A stretch of 64,000 nt of DNA from Azorinus chamasolen (taxonomy: Eukaryota; Mollusca; Bivalvia; Cardiida; Solecurtidae): the NCBI GenBank assembly GCA_963576725.1, contig OY755236.1, forward strand, positions 68,728,379 through 68,792,378, written 5' to 3'. Numbering within the stretch: the stretch's first letter is position 1; each line of letters begins with the position of its first letter. The notes beneath the pieces were generated by a model that ran no database searches, was not told the origin of the DNA, and worked only from the letters and a program-made list of their open reading frames with translations. Below are positions 20,728 to 31,990 of this stretch, piece by piece. The position numbers and the translations under genes were made by a program.

Positions 20728-20906
20728 TTAGTCCCTTTACAACATAAATATGCCTTTCAATGCTTGGGCAAACAGAGTAGACCTAGATCAGATGGCTCCT
20801 GTAAGAACTGTCTGATCAGGGTCTGCTCTGTTTGCATATGATGTAATATAGATATGACTCTACAGTTTCTGCTAGGGCCAAACATTCCTGTGTTGATGTG
20901 CTGAGT
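20728..20906 (-). mobile_element. MITE family A, right part missing
   Basis: AGTCCCTTTACAACATAAAT left end, hairpin, GACTCTACAGTTTCTGC; stops where the satellite starts. Confidence 0.75.
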
Positions 20907-21905
20907 CAAATCCTATCTTGTTAGTATTCAGCAGAATTGCATCGGAGCCAAACTGTCTTCCTCACACTGAATTTCATAAGAATCTCCTCTGAGCTAAAAC
21001 CTATCTTGTTGGTATTCAGTAGAATTGCCTTGGAGTCAAACCCTATCTTGCTAGTATTGGAATTGCCTTGGAGACAAACCCTATCTTGTTGCTAGTATTG
21101 GAATTACCTTGGAGTCTAACCCTATTTTGGCCTTTGAGTCAAACCCTATCTTGGTAGTATTGGAATTGCCTTGGAGACAAACCCTATCTTGTTGGTAGTA
21201 TTGGAATTACCTTGGAGTCAAACCCTATTTTGGCCTTTGAGTCAAACCCTATCTTGGTAGTATAGGAATTACCTTGGAGTCAAACCCTATATTGGTAGTA
21301 TTGGAATTGCCTTGGAGTCAAACCCTATCTTGGTAGTGTACATTGTATTGGAATTGCCTTGGAGTCAAACCCTATCTTGGTAGTTTTGGAATTGCCTTGG
21401 AGTCAAACCCTATTTTGGTAGTATTGGAATTGCCTTGGAGTCAAACCCTATCTTGTTGCTATTCATTAGAATCGCCTTGGAACCAAACCATCTTGTTGCT
21501 ATTCATTTGAATGGCATTGGAACCAAACCATCTTGTTGCTATTCATTAGAATCGCATTGGAACCAAACCGTCGTGTTTGTGTTCATTAGAATGGCATTGG
21601 AACCAAACCATCTTGTTGCTATTCATTAAAATCGCATTGGAACCAAACCATCTTGTTGGTATTCATTAGAATCCTTCAGAGCCAAACCATCTTGTTGGTC
21701 ATAATTCATTAGAATCCATCAGAACCAAACCGTCTTGTTGGTATTCATTAGAATCCATCAGAGCCAAACCATCTTGTCGGTATTCATTAGAAAAACCATC
21801 TTGTTGGTATTCATTAGAATCCATCAGAGCCAAACCATCTTGTTGGTATTCTTTAGAATCACATTGGAACCAAACCGTCTTGTTGGTATTCATTAGAATC
21901 GCCAT
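20907..21905 (+). repeat. Minisatellite of about 40-bp units, two variants
   Basis: 20907-21465 repeats GGAGTCAAACCCTATCTTGG with GTAGTATTGGAATTGCCTT. 21465-21905 repeats GAACCAAACCATCTTGTTG with ATTCATTAGAATCGCATTG. The two forms share the frame SxAAACC-TCTTG-T-GT and so descend from one unit. Frames reading through it (e.g. 21435-21629) are repeat artefacts. Confidence 0.92.
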
Positions 21906-21953
21906 AGAAAGGAAACTCTATTGAATACCTATTAAAAATGTTTTTCATATGTT

Positions 21954-22181
21954 TTAACCCTTTACTCCATGAATATTTATTGAAGAAATGATGACACCAT
22001 CAGTACTAATTGTTATAATGGCACATGGGCACAGAAATGTTTTGACCATGGCAGAAACTGTAGGATCAGGACAGGTCTATATCCTATAAGCAAACAGAAC
22101 AGACCCTATAGGAGCTGTCTGATCTTGGTCTTCTCTGTTTGCAAAGGTGTAGCAAGGTGTATTTATTGAGTAGAGGGTTAA
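21954..22181 (+). mobile_element. MITE family A
   Basis: TTAACCCTTTACTCC left end, hairpin missing part of its left arm, right end GAGTAGAGGGTTAA. Confidence 0.88.
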
Positions 22182-22529
22182 AATGCCTCTTATCTTTAGC
22201 TCTGTATTACTGAACATCTGATTTTTATCCAATTTATTTGCCAATATGATAAAAACTAAATCTGCCTGTAACTCACTGAGGTGCTGAAACTGACATACAG
22301 AGGTGTACTCGATGAAATGCCACTGGTAGTAAAGCTTACTGATTCTTCTACACTGAGTACCCTCTTCAAGCTGTGGTGATGTTGATTGGATTTCTGGAAA
22401 ATTAAGATGCCATGTATTTTGATCCGCTTTGATTCATGTTTTTGCAACCTATAATCAATTCAAAGTTTTTATCCTACTATGGTGGAGAACTGTAGATAAG
22501 GTGTATATTTAGGAAATCTAAGTAAAATA
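22182..22529. other. Single-copy stretch
   Basis: Nothing recognised on either strand. Confidence 0.5.
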
Positions 22530-22734
22530 CAGTAAAACCCCTCTAATGCGACCACCAAAAATGGGCATAATTCCGGGTGGCAGAGGCAGGTGGTAGCTTA
22601 ATGCAGGATGAAAGTTATGCAGAAAGCTCCTATAGGAGCTTTCTGCATAACTTTCGTCCTGCATTAAGCAACCACCTGCTTTAAACGACGCCAGTGGCTG
22701 TTTATTAAGTGGTCGCATTAGCGGGGTTTTACTG
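22530..22734. mobile_element. MITE family D1, intact (type copy)
   Basis: 205 bases between TA dinucleotides, TIRs CAGTAAAACCCCTCTAATGC and GCATTAGCGGGGTTTTACTG. The core palindrome of about 90 bases is nearly perfect. Same length as the copy at 8860. Confidence 0.95.
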
Positions 22735-22778
22735 TAGTTTTTATATTTCACCTCCAAACTCTATCTTGCTGCCACTCA

Positions 22779-22936
22779 TTAACCCATTCCTTCATACAAA
22801 CACTCTTTGACACATTTGCAAACAGCATAGACCCAGATCAGATGGCTCCTATAGCAGCTGTCCGGGGCGAGTCTGCTCTGTTTTCTATCAAATATTCATG
22901 ATTTCTTACATGGATATTGAACAGGGAAAGGGTTAA
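22779..22936 (-). mobile_element. MITE family B, internally deleted
   Basis: TTAACCCATTCCTTCATA to GAACAGGGAAAGGGTTAA, 158 bases, hairpin partly decayed. Confidence 0.85.
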
Positions 22937-23100
22937 AGAGCAGCAACAAATAAGTGAGAAATAAGTGAAATTTGGGTAGATGAGTACACATCTTATCTAC
23001 AGCTCTGATGATGTCTCATTCATACCCACCCCAAGTATCACTGGGACCAAAGTATCTCGAAACCACATAACTCTCAGAGATGGTGGCAGATACTGAATCC

Positions 23101-23301
23101 TTAACCCTTACAATACTGAATTCTCAAATGGACTATTCCAAAATACAAACAAGTCAAGCTAACTGTGAATATTTAGGGATTTTCTAAAGAAAAATATAAC
23201 ATGACAAACGGTACAGACCTTGATGAGGAGCCCTCTCATCTGGGTCTACACTGTTTGCAAAAAGGACACTAGTGACTCGTTTCCTGCATTGTAAGGGTTA
23301 A
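23101..23301 (+). mobile_element. MITE family I, intact
   Basis: TTAACCCTTACAATACTG to CATTGTAAGGGTTAA, 201 bases; hairpin GACCTTGATGAGG facing CCTCTCATCTGGGTC. Confidence 0.88.
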
Positions 23302-23419
23302 TAATGAAATATTTTGTTAATCCAGAACTTTGCCAAGCACATGGACTTAGAAAATGAGGCTTAAAATAAATGATTCAAAGCATTTGTTCAATAAACAAAG
23401 ACTCCGGGGGTATCATAAT

Positions 23420-23683
23420 GATCTGAACCCTTTCTCTGTTGAATACTCATGTAAGAAATAATCATAGTAAGAATATGCATTAGCTGAATTTTTATAGTGA
23501 CATAATATACAGAGGATATTTTGGTATTTGTAGTCAGATCCAATTGTAATTCATAGTCAGATCAGTTGTAATTCATAAGCAAACAGAGCAGACCCTAATC
23601 AGACAGCTACTATTGGAGCTGTCTGACCTGGGTCTATTCTGTTTACAAAGGCGTGATAGAGCATTTTTATGATGGAAACCTTG
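23420..23683 (+). mobile_element. MITE family A/B subtype
   Basis: CTGAACCCTTTCTCTG left end, TAGCTGAATTTTTATAGTG, a 23-base internal duplication around AGTCAGATC, hairpin, right end ATGATGGAAACC. Confidence 0.7.
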
Positions 23684-23684
23684 C

Positions 23685-23823
23685 ATATTCCCTTTCCTCT
23701 GATATAAACATATTTTCAGGCCTAATGTAAAACCTTGGGTTCATGTATCAGTCATGAAATCAGTTAATAAATTTTCATGATGTCGTTATTTCTTACATGT
23801 ATATAGAACAGGGATAGGATTAA
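23685..23823 (-). mobile_element. MITE family A, hairpin deleted
   Basis: CCCTTTCCTCTGATATAAAC to GAACAGGGATAGGATTAA with no hairpin. Confidence 0.7.
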
Positions 23824-24161
23824 CCCTTACAGTACTGGACAATATTCACTAGTGTGGTTTTGCAAACAGGGTAGACCCAGATGAGATGGCTCCTTAGGAC
23901 CTGATTGAATTTTGGAATACAGTAAAACCTCTCTAATCTGGAATTCCTGTAGAGAAGAATTTAGATACTTTTAGGCAGGTTGCAGCTTAATGCAGGGTGA
24001 AAGTCGTGCAGAAAGCTCTTTAGGAGCTTTCTGCATGACTTTCACCCTGCATTAAGCAGTCACCTGTCACCAAGACCGATATTTATACTAAATTTAACAT
24101 CTGGTTTAATTAGAGGGGTTTTACTGCAGTACATTTGAAAATTCAGCATTGTAAGAATTAA
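23820..24161 (-). mobile_element. MITE family I split by a D2 element
   Basis: TTAACCCTTACAGTACTGG and one hairpin arm on the left; TACATTTGAAAATTCAGC and TTGTAAGAATTAA on the right of D2. Confidence 0.8.
23920..24129. mobile_element. MITE family D2 inserted at TA in I
   Basis: CAGTAAAACCTCTCTAATC to AGGGGTTTTACTGCAG between TA on both sides; core palindrome AGCTTAATGCAGGGTGAAAG. Confidence 0.92.
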
Positions 24162-24545
24162 AGAATGGTGTCCGCTCAAATACTAATCTGAAGCAACTAT
24201 TTAGTGTCACCTGCTTTAGCAGGAGGACAATTAGGATTTCTTCTCTGTCATTTATCCCATCTGTCTGGGTTACGCCTTTTTCGACATACATGTACGTTTT
24301 TCGTCACACTTCTGTTGGCAGGTTGTACACGTGTAAATTCTTTAAACTGAGACTTGTTATTTACTAATCCGATTCGTGTGAGAAACTGTTGGCTGCCGAA
24401 CATCTTAGAACTGGATGAGATGCCAAATTGCATGGGGGTCTTATCAAGGCCCAACCCTATTTACAAGTGCCAATCAGTTTCATGCTTAACAGGATAAGGG
24501 GCTAAGATTTAACCATGATTTAACTTTGAATTGAAAACCTTTGAA

Positions 24546-24806
24546 TTTACCCTTTCCATCATATAAATGCATTTTCACACATTTGCAAACAGAGAAGACC
24601 CAGATCAAATGGCTCCTATAGGAGCCATCTGATCAGGGTCTGCTCTGTTTGCTTATGAAATTATAGTAGATCTTATTATACAGTTTCTACCAATACCAAA
24701 ACATCATAATTGTGTACATATGGCATTTTAAAACAACATCAGCCTATGAATATTTATGATGTCATTATTTCATACATGAATAATTATGCAACATGGAAAA
24801 GGTTAA
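24546..24806 (-). mobile_element. MITE family A/B
   Basis: TTACCCTTTCCATCATATA left end, perfect hairpin, GCATTTTAAAACAAC, right end CATGGAAAAGGTTAA. Confidence 0.8.
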
Positions 24807-24952
24807 AGTTATGCAATTATATAATTATGTACTGTCATCAACCAAGACTAGAGATCCGGATTTCAACCATCAAGAAACTACTAGACATAGGGTTGATTGA
24901 TTATTCTGCAAAAAAAAGTACACACTTAACTATTGATCCATCCAGAAGTTTT

Positions 24953-25132
24953 TTAACCCTTTGAATGGAGGTAACAAGTGCAATGTCATTTTCAAACAGT
25001 ATAGATCCAGGTCAGAAGGCTCAATGAGTAATCCTCTGATCAGGGTCTGCAGTATTTGCCATTCACAATTTTCTCACTCACTAAACGCTGATGGGCCATT
25101 CTACTTCGAATATTCAGCGGTCAGAGGGTTAT
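24953..25132 (-). mobile_element. MITE family J (type copy)
   Basis: TTAACCCTTTGAATGGAGG left end, decayed hairpin, GATGGGCCATTCTACTTC, right end AATATTCAGCGGTCAGAGG. Confidence 0.78.
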
Positions 25133-25222
25133 TAGAGAAATTTGCATATAATCTTATGTATTCGTGATAATGAGTCATCACTGTACTGACTATTGGGTAG
25201 AAGTGTAACTGGGACCTTTTGC

Positions 25223-25484
25223 TTAACCCTTTCCCTTTGCAAACAGAGTAGATCCAGATCAGACAGCTCCTACACTTAGCCCTTTTCCTTTGCAAACAGA
25301 GAAGACCCAGATCAGACGGCTCCTGTAGGAGCCGTCTGATCAGGGTCTGCTCTGTTTGCTTATGGTATTCTACAGTTTCTGTCAGCCAAAATATCGGGTG
25401 TTCATAAGCCATTACAAAAATGATCTAATTAATATTTATGAAGTCATTCATTCTTACATGAATATTGAACAGGTCAGAGGTCAA
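25223..25484 (-). mobile_element. MITE family A with duplicated left end
   Basis: The block CCCTTTCC..TTTGCAAACAGAG to GACCCAGATCAGAC occurs twice (25223-25270 and 25279-25320) before one complete hairpin. Confidence 0.8.
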
Positions 25485-25810
25485 CTGATTATTTGGTTAA
25501 AATTTATACTTCTGTCTGGTTGTCAAGATAATGATACGTGTTTCAGCATAATGATCATATTCAGGTGTTGGGTTCAACTGAACCCTTCAATTCACTCTCT
25601 AATTACTGTTAACCAAAATGGATAGGGTTTTATAGTTAACAGATGTAAATCTTACTCTCAGTTAGTTGAAAGTCTGTTGCCTTAGAAATTTGAACTAACT
25701 GCTGTCATTGTCATGTCTGTTACCTGGGTAATAAATGCATAGGTTGTGATGTCTCAGTGGGTACATAGTGCCTGAAGCAAACCGTCTCAATTGATAACCA
25801 TCTCGTCTAA
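25485..25810. other. Single-copy stretch
   Basis: No element or exon recognised. Confidence 0.5.
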
Positions 25811-25812
25811 TA

Positions 25813-25995
25813 CAGTAAATTCCCTCTAAAGCTGAATTCTAGTAGAGAAGAATTTAGATAGTTGTAGACAGGTTGCTGCTTAATGCAGGGTGAAAGTCAT
25901 GCAGAAAACTCCTTTCACCCAGCATTAAGCTGCCACCTGTCTTAAAAACCGATATTGATACTAAATTGAAGGTCTGGTTTAGAGAGATTATACTG
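25813..25995. mobile_element. MITE family D2, core shortened
   Basis: CAGTAAATTCCCTCTAAAG to GATTATACTG between TA; one arm of the palindrome lacks about 25 bases. Confidence 0.85.
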
Positions 25996-26292
25996 TAGTG
26001 TAATATCAGTAAAAGGTTGAAGAAAATCTAGACCCAACTCAAAAGACCTGTGTGATGTTAGGTCTTTCCTTTTTTAACAGCATTTGCAGAGCCAAAACTA
26101 GGGCACGTAAAAAACCAGAGAAACTATGTCGATAAAATAATTGTAGGGCATCGCGCTGGGGTTCTCTGTATAACTCCCCTCTCTCAGGGGCATCCAATTA
26201 GCCCATAGTTGGCAGAAACCCGAAGTTAATCAGCACAAAAAAACAAATAGATTGTGAGTTCTATTATAGGGAAGGGTAGGGGATTCACCCCT

Positions 26293-27570
26293 TTTTTTTT
26301 TTAGCTCACCAGAGCACAAAGTGCTCAGGGTGAGCTATTGTGATCACCTGATGTCCGTCAGCGTTTGTCCGTCAGCGTTTGTCGTGCATCCTCAGGCGTT
26401 TGTCGTCCGTCGTCAACAATTTGAACTTTAAAAATCTTCTCCTCTGAATCTACAGGGTTCTCAGCTTTCATCTTTGGCATATAGCATCATATTCAGGTCC
26501 TCTACAAAAGTTATATAAATTATGCCCCCGGGGTCAAAATTGGCCCCACCCCAGGGGTGTCAAGTTTTCAATAGAAACATATAGTGAAAACTTTGAAAAT
26601 CTTCGCCTGAATCTACAGGGTTCTTGGACTCTTTCATATTTGGCACATAGCATCATGTTCAGGTCCTCTACAAAAGCTATATAAATTATGCCCCTGGGGT
26701 CAAAATTGGCCCCGCCCCTGGGGTCAAAATTGGCCCCGCCCCAGGGGTGGCTAGTTTTTTTAAGCAGACTGTTGTTCCAGTTTCATGTTACAGAGTGCTT
26801 AGTTCATTAGTTAGGCATAGGGAAAACTTTAAAAATCTTCATGCCAAAAACTGCATGTCCCAGAGCTTAGATATTTGGTGTATAGATTTACTTAGTATAC
26901 CTTTATGAATTTTGTTAATATCATAGTTCTGAGGTTAAAATTGGCCCTGCCCTGTGGGTTATGCTTTAAAATAGACTTCAACAGTATAAAGGTTTCCATA
27001 ATGAACCACTAGCTAGCCAGCTAATAAGTGTACTGGAGAGGTTAAGCTGAAGTTCACCTGTTCTATACTCTAGTTGATGTCTGCTTCAGAATTATTGTCT
27101 GTTTGTTCACACTTTTGTTAATACGTACCAATCTTTCAATTAACCCTCTTGTACAAACCACATAATTATGAAGTTACATATGTATCAGATCAGAATCCAA
27201 ACTGTGCTAATTTCAGTCAAGTCATGCTTAGCACTGATAGGGTTATAACACTGAGTTCCTGTGATCTGTTAGAAATGTCTGCTGAAAAAATAACACTGTC
27301 AATGGCCCTCTAGTTTTATATAGAAACATAATTATTGTGAAACCTAAATAGTAATCTTCTTCTGAAACTGGAAATTTCTCTGCTTTCATATTTGGCACAT
27401 AGCATCATCTTGAAGTCCTCTAAAAAACATATATGAATTATGCCCCTGGGTTCAAATGCCGCCCCGCCCCAGGGGTGGCAAGATTTCTATAGAAACATAG
27501 TGAAAATGTTGTAAATCTTCTCCTGATTGTCTGGTGAGCGATATCAGGGCCATCATGGCCCTCATGTTTT
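26293..27570 (+). mobile_element. HINE-like element G, copy 1
   Basis: TTTTTAGCTCACCAGAGC pairs with GCTCAGGGTGAGCT, then GATGTCCGTC tract, body units with GGGTCAAAATTGGCCCCGCC, a diverged middle (about 26760-27300), and end GGTGAGCGATATCAGGGCC then CTCATGTTTT. Confidence 0.85.
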
Positions 27571-28107
27571 GAAAATCCCCCTTTATTATTCATGGGAGGG
27601 GGTGGGATTTTCTGTGTTGAAATAAGATAAAGATGGAGAATTTGCTTGAATTGGTATGATATCTAAATTTTGTCCCCCCCAAAAAGTTCACTTTCGAATC
27701 CTAGAAAAGAAACTGTCAGACAGAGTTCCATGAATCAGAATTAGTCTGCATACAAATCAGAGTTGCAGACCATATTCAGCTGAAAATATATGTTTATCTG
27801 TTGGTGTGATCAAAATCTACACTGTTGACAGGTATTTTTGTATTTACGTAGATAACAGATTATTATAGAGAACTTGTTTGCAGTTATTTTCCATGCTACC
27901 AACCACTAACATGAATATCTGCCTAAAACCTTATCATACTTGATGATGTTAGTGAAATTGATACCCTTTGGGCATTGGCTTATCAAGATGTATCCATTAG
28001 GAAAGTACAGTCTGTAAATATCCTTTCCATGGTGTAGAATTTCTGCCCGCCTCAAAAATAGTAAAATGTAGTCGAGAGTAGGCTTTTGTACATATATATC
28101 CCTCTCC
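27571..28107. other. Single-copy stretch
   Basis: Nothing recognised. Confidence 0.5.
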
Positions 28108-28349
28108 TCTCCTCCTTGAATATTCATGTAAGAAATAATGATGTCATGAATATTAATAAGATTAAATTGTTCTAATAGCACATTCTAATATTTTTGGTCA
28201 TGGCAGAAACTGTGGAAATCATATCCCATATTATATCATAAGCAAACAGAGCAGACCCTGATCAAACTGCTCCTCCAGGAGCTGTCTGATCTGGGTCTAT
28301 TTTGTTTGCAAAGATGTAGAAAGACGTATTTATAGAGTAAAGGCCTAAT
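28108..28349 (+). mobile_element. MITE family A
   Basis: TCTCCTCCTTGAATATTCATG left side, complete hairpin, right end TTTATAGAGTAAAGGCC. Confidence 0.85.
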
Positions 28350-28507
28350 CTTTCATTGACCTATTTCTGCCAATTTGTTTTCAGGGATATTCAAAGGTTT
28401 TGTGATAAACTTTGAAGATTATGATGTTATTTGTATTATGATCTCTGTTTAATGTATACCCAGAGCAACCGATAAAGGTGCATATTCAAATACTTAAATC
28501 TTAAACG

Positions 28508-28625
28508 TCATTTCTCCACCAAACCCTATGTTATGACCACTCTTTAGAATCGTCTCGAAGAGACGATTCTAAAGAGTGGTCACAACATAGGGTTTGATGG
28601 AGAATAAAGAAGTTATTCTTGAAAA
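28508..28625. mobile_element. Hairpin element F, near-perfect palindrome
   Basis: TTTCTCCACCAAACCCTATG through GACCACTCTTTAGAATCG to CGATTCTAAAGAGTGGTC and back; arms of about 48 bases with only two or three differences. Confidence 0.9.
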
Positions 28626-28747
28626 TGGCCCCTCATCCAAGCTTTAGTGCAGGATGAGAGGCATTATTGGAGTAAGCTTAGTAATACGCTCAGAATGATA
28701 TGCTATTGTATACATGCAAAAGACGGAGTCTTACTGGAAATAATGTT

Positions 28748-28993
28748 TTAACCCTTCGCTCGCTGAATTTTAAAATACATTTCTCTTCACCCATGCCCTG
28801 TTGTATAATTACATATATCTTCACTGTGTACAAGTATCTCGCTGTGCAATCACTGCTGTGGAGTGTACTGGTTGCACAATCAACTTGTAAATAGTGCAGA
28901 CCCTGATGAGACAGCTCCTGCAGGAGCTGTCTCATCTGGGTCTTCACTATTTACAGGTAGGTATATTGACGTGAATAGCTAGTGAAGGGTTTA
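28748..28993 (+). mobile_element. MITE family E
   Basis: TTAACCCTTCGCTCGCTG to AGCTAGTGAAGGGTTTA; hairpin GTAAATAGTGCAGACCC to TCTTCACTATTTAC. Confidence 0.9.
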
Positions 28994-29084
28994 TACAGCA
29001 TCTTATCTGGACCTCTGTCTTACATTGTTATTATGCCTACCCATACTTTCAAGTCTCTACATTGATAAAACAGTTAAGTTTGTA

Positions 29085-29155
29085 CAAATGTGTAAAAGGG
29101 TGTTTATATAAATGAAAAGGTTAACTAATCTGAATCCAATTGGAATCTGTTTTAA
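29085..29155 (+). repeat. Direct repeat: B right end plus 31-bp flank (copy 1)
   Basis: Matches 29570-29638: GTGTAAAAGGGTGTTTATAT then TTAA, CTAATCTGAATCCAATTGG and AATCTGTTTTAA. Confidence 0.85.
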
Positions 29156-29376
29156 CCCTTCTCTTGCTGAATTTTGAAACACATTTCTCCTTCTTTACCC
29201 ATGCCCTGTTGTATAATTACATATATCGTCACTGTGTACAAGTATTTCGCTGTGCAATCACTGCTGTGGAATGCACTGGTTGCGCAATCAACTTGTAAAT
29301 AGTGCAGACCTGTCTCATCTGGGTCTACACTATTTACAGGTAGGTATATTGACGTGAATAGCAAGCAAAGGGTTAA
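29152..29376 (+). mobile_element. MITE family E
   Basis: TTAACCCTTCTCTTGCTG to AGCAAGCAAAGGGTTAA; one hairpin arm has lost the GATGAGACAGCTCC step. Confidence 0.9.
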
Positions 29377-29607
29377 CCCTTTCCCTGTTCTATGATTATG
29401 CCAATTTTCAGTACCTACTGAATATTCATGGGCAAAATAGTTGTAATGAAATATGAAAAGTGGAACATTGATCCATTTTAGAAAATAAAGAAACAGATCC
29501 ATCAGATTCCATTAGCAAACATAACAGACCCTATTGAAGCCGTCTGATCTGGGTTTACTCTGTTATCAAATGTGTTAAAAGGTGTTTATTATGAAGGAAA
29601 AAGTTAA
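29373..29607 (+). mobile_element. MITE family B, sharing its TTAA with the E copy
   Basis: TTAACCCTTTCCCTGTTC, CAGTACCTACTGAATATTC, hairpin decayed, right end ATGAAGGAAAAAGTTAA; followed by direct-repeat copy 2. Confidence 0.88.
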
Positions 29608-29639
29608 GTAATCTGAATCCAATTGGAATCTGTTTTAAT

Positions 29640-29944
29640 ATTCTAAACAAGTCATATAATATGAAACTTCTAACCAAGTCATACTGTGAGTTTCCTATTT
29701 GTACATCATATTGTGAATTTTCTAAGAAAGTCATATTGTGAATTTTCTAAGCACATAATGTTTTGAATTTTATAAGTGCATTTTACTGTGTTTATACAGT
29801 ACATCGTGTTGTAAATTTTCCTAGAAGACCATATTGTGAATTTTCTATGCATATCATATTGTGAATTATCTAATTGCATTTAAAACTGTAAATTTTCTAA
29901 AAGTGCATCATATTGTGAATTTTTTAAGCAAGTCTTGTAGTGTA
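29640..29944 (+). repeat. Degenerate tandem repeat of about 30 bp
   Basis: About nine imperfect copies of CATATTGTGAATTTTCTAAG. Confidence 0.8.
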
Positions 29945-31150
29945 ATTTTTGTCGAGCCCGCTTGCGGTGAGCTCGACATAGTCCCCACAATGTCTGCGCA
30001 TGATGGGTGTATGTTAGTGCATCCGCCGGTCTTGTCCGGGCTCTAACTCAGAACTCCATGAATGGATTGTGAAATGACTAGGCATAAATGTTCCTCTAGA
30101 AGGTATGGCATGTCGCGTGCAAAAATAAGGTCAGTAGCTGAAAGGTCAAGGTCATACTTGGAGGTCAAAGGTAAAAACATGTATTTTTTGGTTGTCCAGG
30201 CTCTAACTCAGAACTCAATGGATGGATTGTAAAATGACTAGGCATAAATGTTCCTCTAGAAGGTACGGCGTGTGGCACGAAAAAAACAGGTCAGTAACTG
30301 AAAGAAAAAGCTCACATTTAGAGGTCAAAGGTCAAAAACATGTATTTTTTTGCTTGTCCGGGCTCTAACTCAGAACTTTAATGATAGATTGTGTAATGAC
30401 TAGGCATAAATATTTCTCTAGAATGTATGACGTGTCACTCACAAAAACCAGGTCAGTAACTGAAAGGTCAAGGTCATATTTAGAGGTCAAATGTCAAAAA
30501 CATGTATTATTTTGCTTGTCCGGGCTCTAACTGAGAACTCCATGGAAGGATTGTGAAATGACTAGGCATAAACCTTTCTCTAGATGGTACAGTGTGTCAC
30601 ACACAAAAACCAGGTCAGTAGCTGAAAAGTCAAGGTCATACTTATGGGTCAAAGGTCAAAAACATATATTGTTTTGCTTGTCCGGGCTCTAACTGAGAAC
30701 TCCATGGAAGGATTGTGAAATGACTAGGCATAAACCTTTCTCTAGATGGTACAGTGTGTCACACACAAAAACCAGGTCAGTAGCTGAAAAGTCAAGGTCA
30801 TACTTATGGGTCAAAGGTCAAAAACATGTATTGTTTTGCTTGTCCGGGCTCTAACTCAGAACTCCATGGACGGATTAGGAAATTACTAGGCATAAATGTT
30901 TCTCTAGAAGGCATGGCGTGTCATACACAAAAACCACTGGTCAGTAGCTGAAAGGTCAAGGTCACACTTAGAGGTCAAAGGTCAAAAACATGTTGTTTTT
31001 TGCTTGACCGGGTTTAAACTCAGAACTCCGTGGAAGGATTGTGATATGACTAGGCATAAATGTTTCTCTAGAAGGTATGGTGGGTCCTGAAAAAACCCAG
31101 GCCAGTAGCTGAAAGGTCGAGATTACACTCAGAGGCCAAAAGTCAGATTT
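29945..31150 (+). mobile_element. HINE-like element, GTCGAGC type, 3' end missing
   Basis: TTTTTGTCGAGCCCGC pairs with GAGCTCGACATAGTCC; seven body units of 158-165 bases, each with GGGCTCTAACTCAGAACTCC and AGGTCAAAGGTCAAAAACA. No terminal CTTGTT is seen at the right. Confidence 0.8.
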
Positions 31151-31164
31151 CACAAACACAATGT

Positions 31165-31300
31165 ATGCCTTTAATTACTCTGTACTTGATATTCATGCCT
31201 TTAAATGCTTTTGCAAAGTAGACCCAAATCAGGAGTTCTTATAGGAGCTACCAGATAAGGATCTGCTGTGATCTTATGTGAATTTTCTTAGAAAGGCATA
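31165..31300 (-). mobile_element. MITE family A, decayed left half
   Basis: GCTTTTGCAAAGTAGACCC and GGAGTTCTTATAGGAG hairpin remnants. Confidence 0.5.
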
Positions 31301-31559
31301 GGATAACCATTGATGGGAATTAACACTCAGCATTAGAGATCTGATGGATAAATTGTCAGTCTCTTATCCCATTAGTCCCCAACACATGATGGTGTTTGCT
31401 TGAAAAATTCAATTAGTTACTGCGGCCATGACTGTTGGTGATGGATTTATTTGGGTGATTGTGTATTCTGCTGGCAAATCCTGTCCAAGCAGAAGGTGCT
31501 TTAAGATTTGATAGATTGTGATGGACTGGGGCGTACTTCTTTTAGCAAGCTTGCAGCAA

Positions 31560-31745
31560 AGGTTTGGTGACCTATGCAAACAGTTTTGATCCAGATGAGA
31601 ATCCAAGTAACTCGGCATATCATCAGGATCCAAACTGTTTGTCATGCTGTTTTTGTTAGTAAAAAGAAAAGGGAAAATATAAACTTTATAGTTTTAGCAG
31701 ATGACAATATTTGCAGAATGATGACAATTACTCAGTGTGCAGAAT
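31560..31745 (+). mobile_element. MITE family H
   Basis: CAAACAGTTTTGATCCAG arm facing CATCAGGATCCAAACTGTTT; then GCAGATGACAATATTTGC and AGTGTGCAGAA. Confidence 0.7.
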
Positions 31746-31816
31746 TACAGGCATTTGTTTGTTAGCATCAAAATCTTATAATAGGATTATTCATTTGTAG
31801 TATGATGAAGCACTCT

Positions 31817-31990
31817 TTAACCCTTTTATCCATAAACATGCCTTTTACTGCCTTTACAAACAGAGTAGACCCTGATCAGACAGCTCCTGTAAGAGCCATC
31901 TGATTAGGATCTGCTCTGATTTTGGAATTACATAGATCTGATTCTACAGTTCAGTCCTGGCCAAACATTTTCATGTTCATATCCCCCATT
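31817..31990 (-). mobile_element. MITE family A, right end lost
   Basis: TTAACCCTTTTATCC left end, hairpin, GATTCTACAGTTCAG; stops at about ATTTTATC. Confidence 0.75.

Noticed and set aside
20907..21905. CRISPR-like or protein-coding repeat (MESNPILLLF frame)
   Set aside because: Contiguous minisatellite without spacers; the frame is broken repeatedly outside 21435-21629.
26034..26110. Exon candidate after TTTTTTAACAG at about 26090
   Set aside because: The frame after the acceptor closes within a few codons and no donor follows.
28690..28947. Shared ORFs MKTQMRQLLQELSHQG (28690-28947 on the - strand, 32657-32860 and 38418-38609 on the + strand) as a conserved small gene family
   Set aside because: All lie across the family E hairpin and its flank; similarity is that of the MITE, and termini and stops shift between copies.
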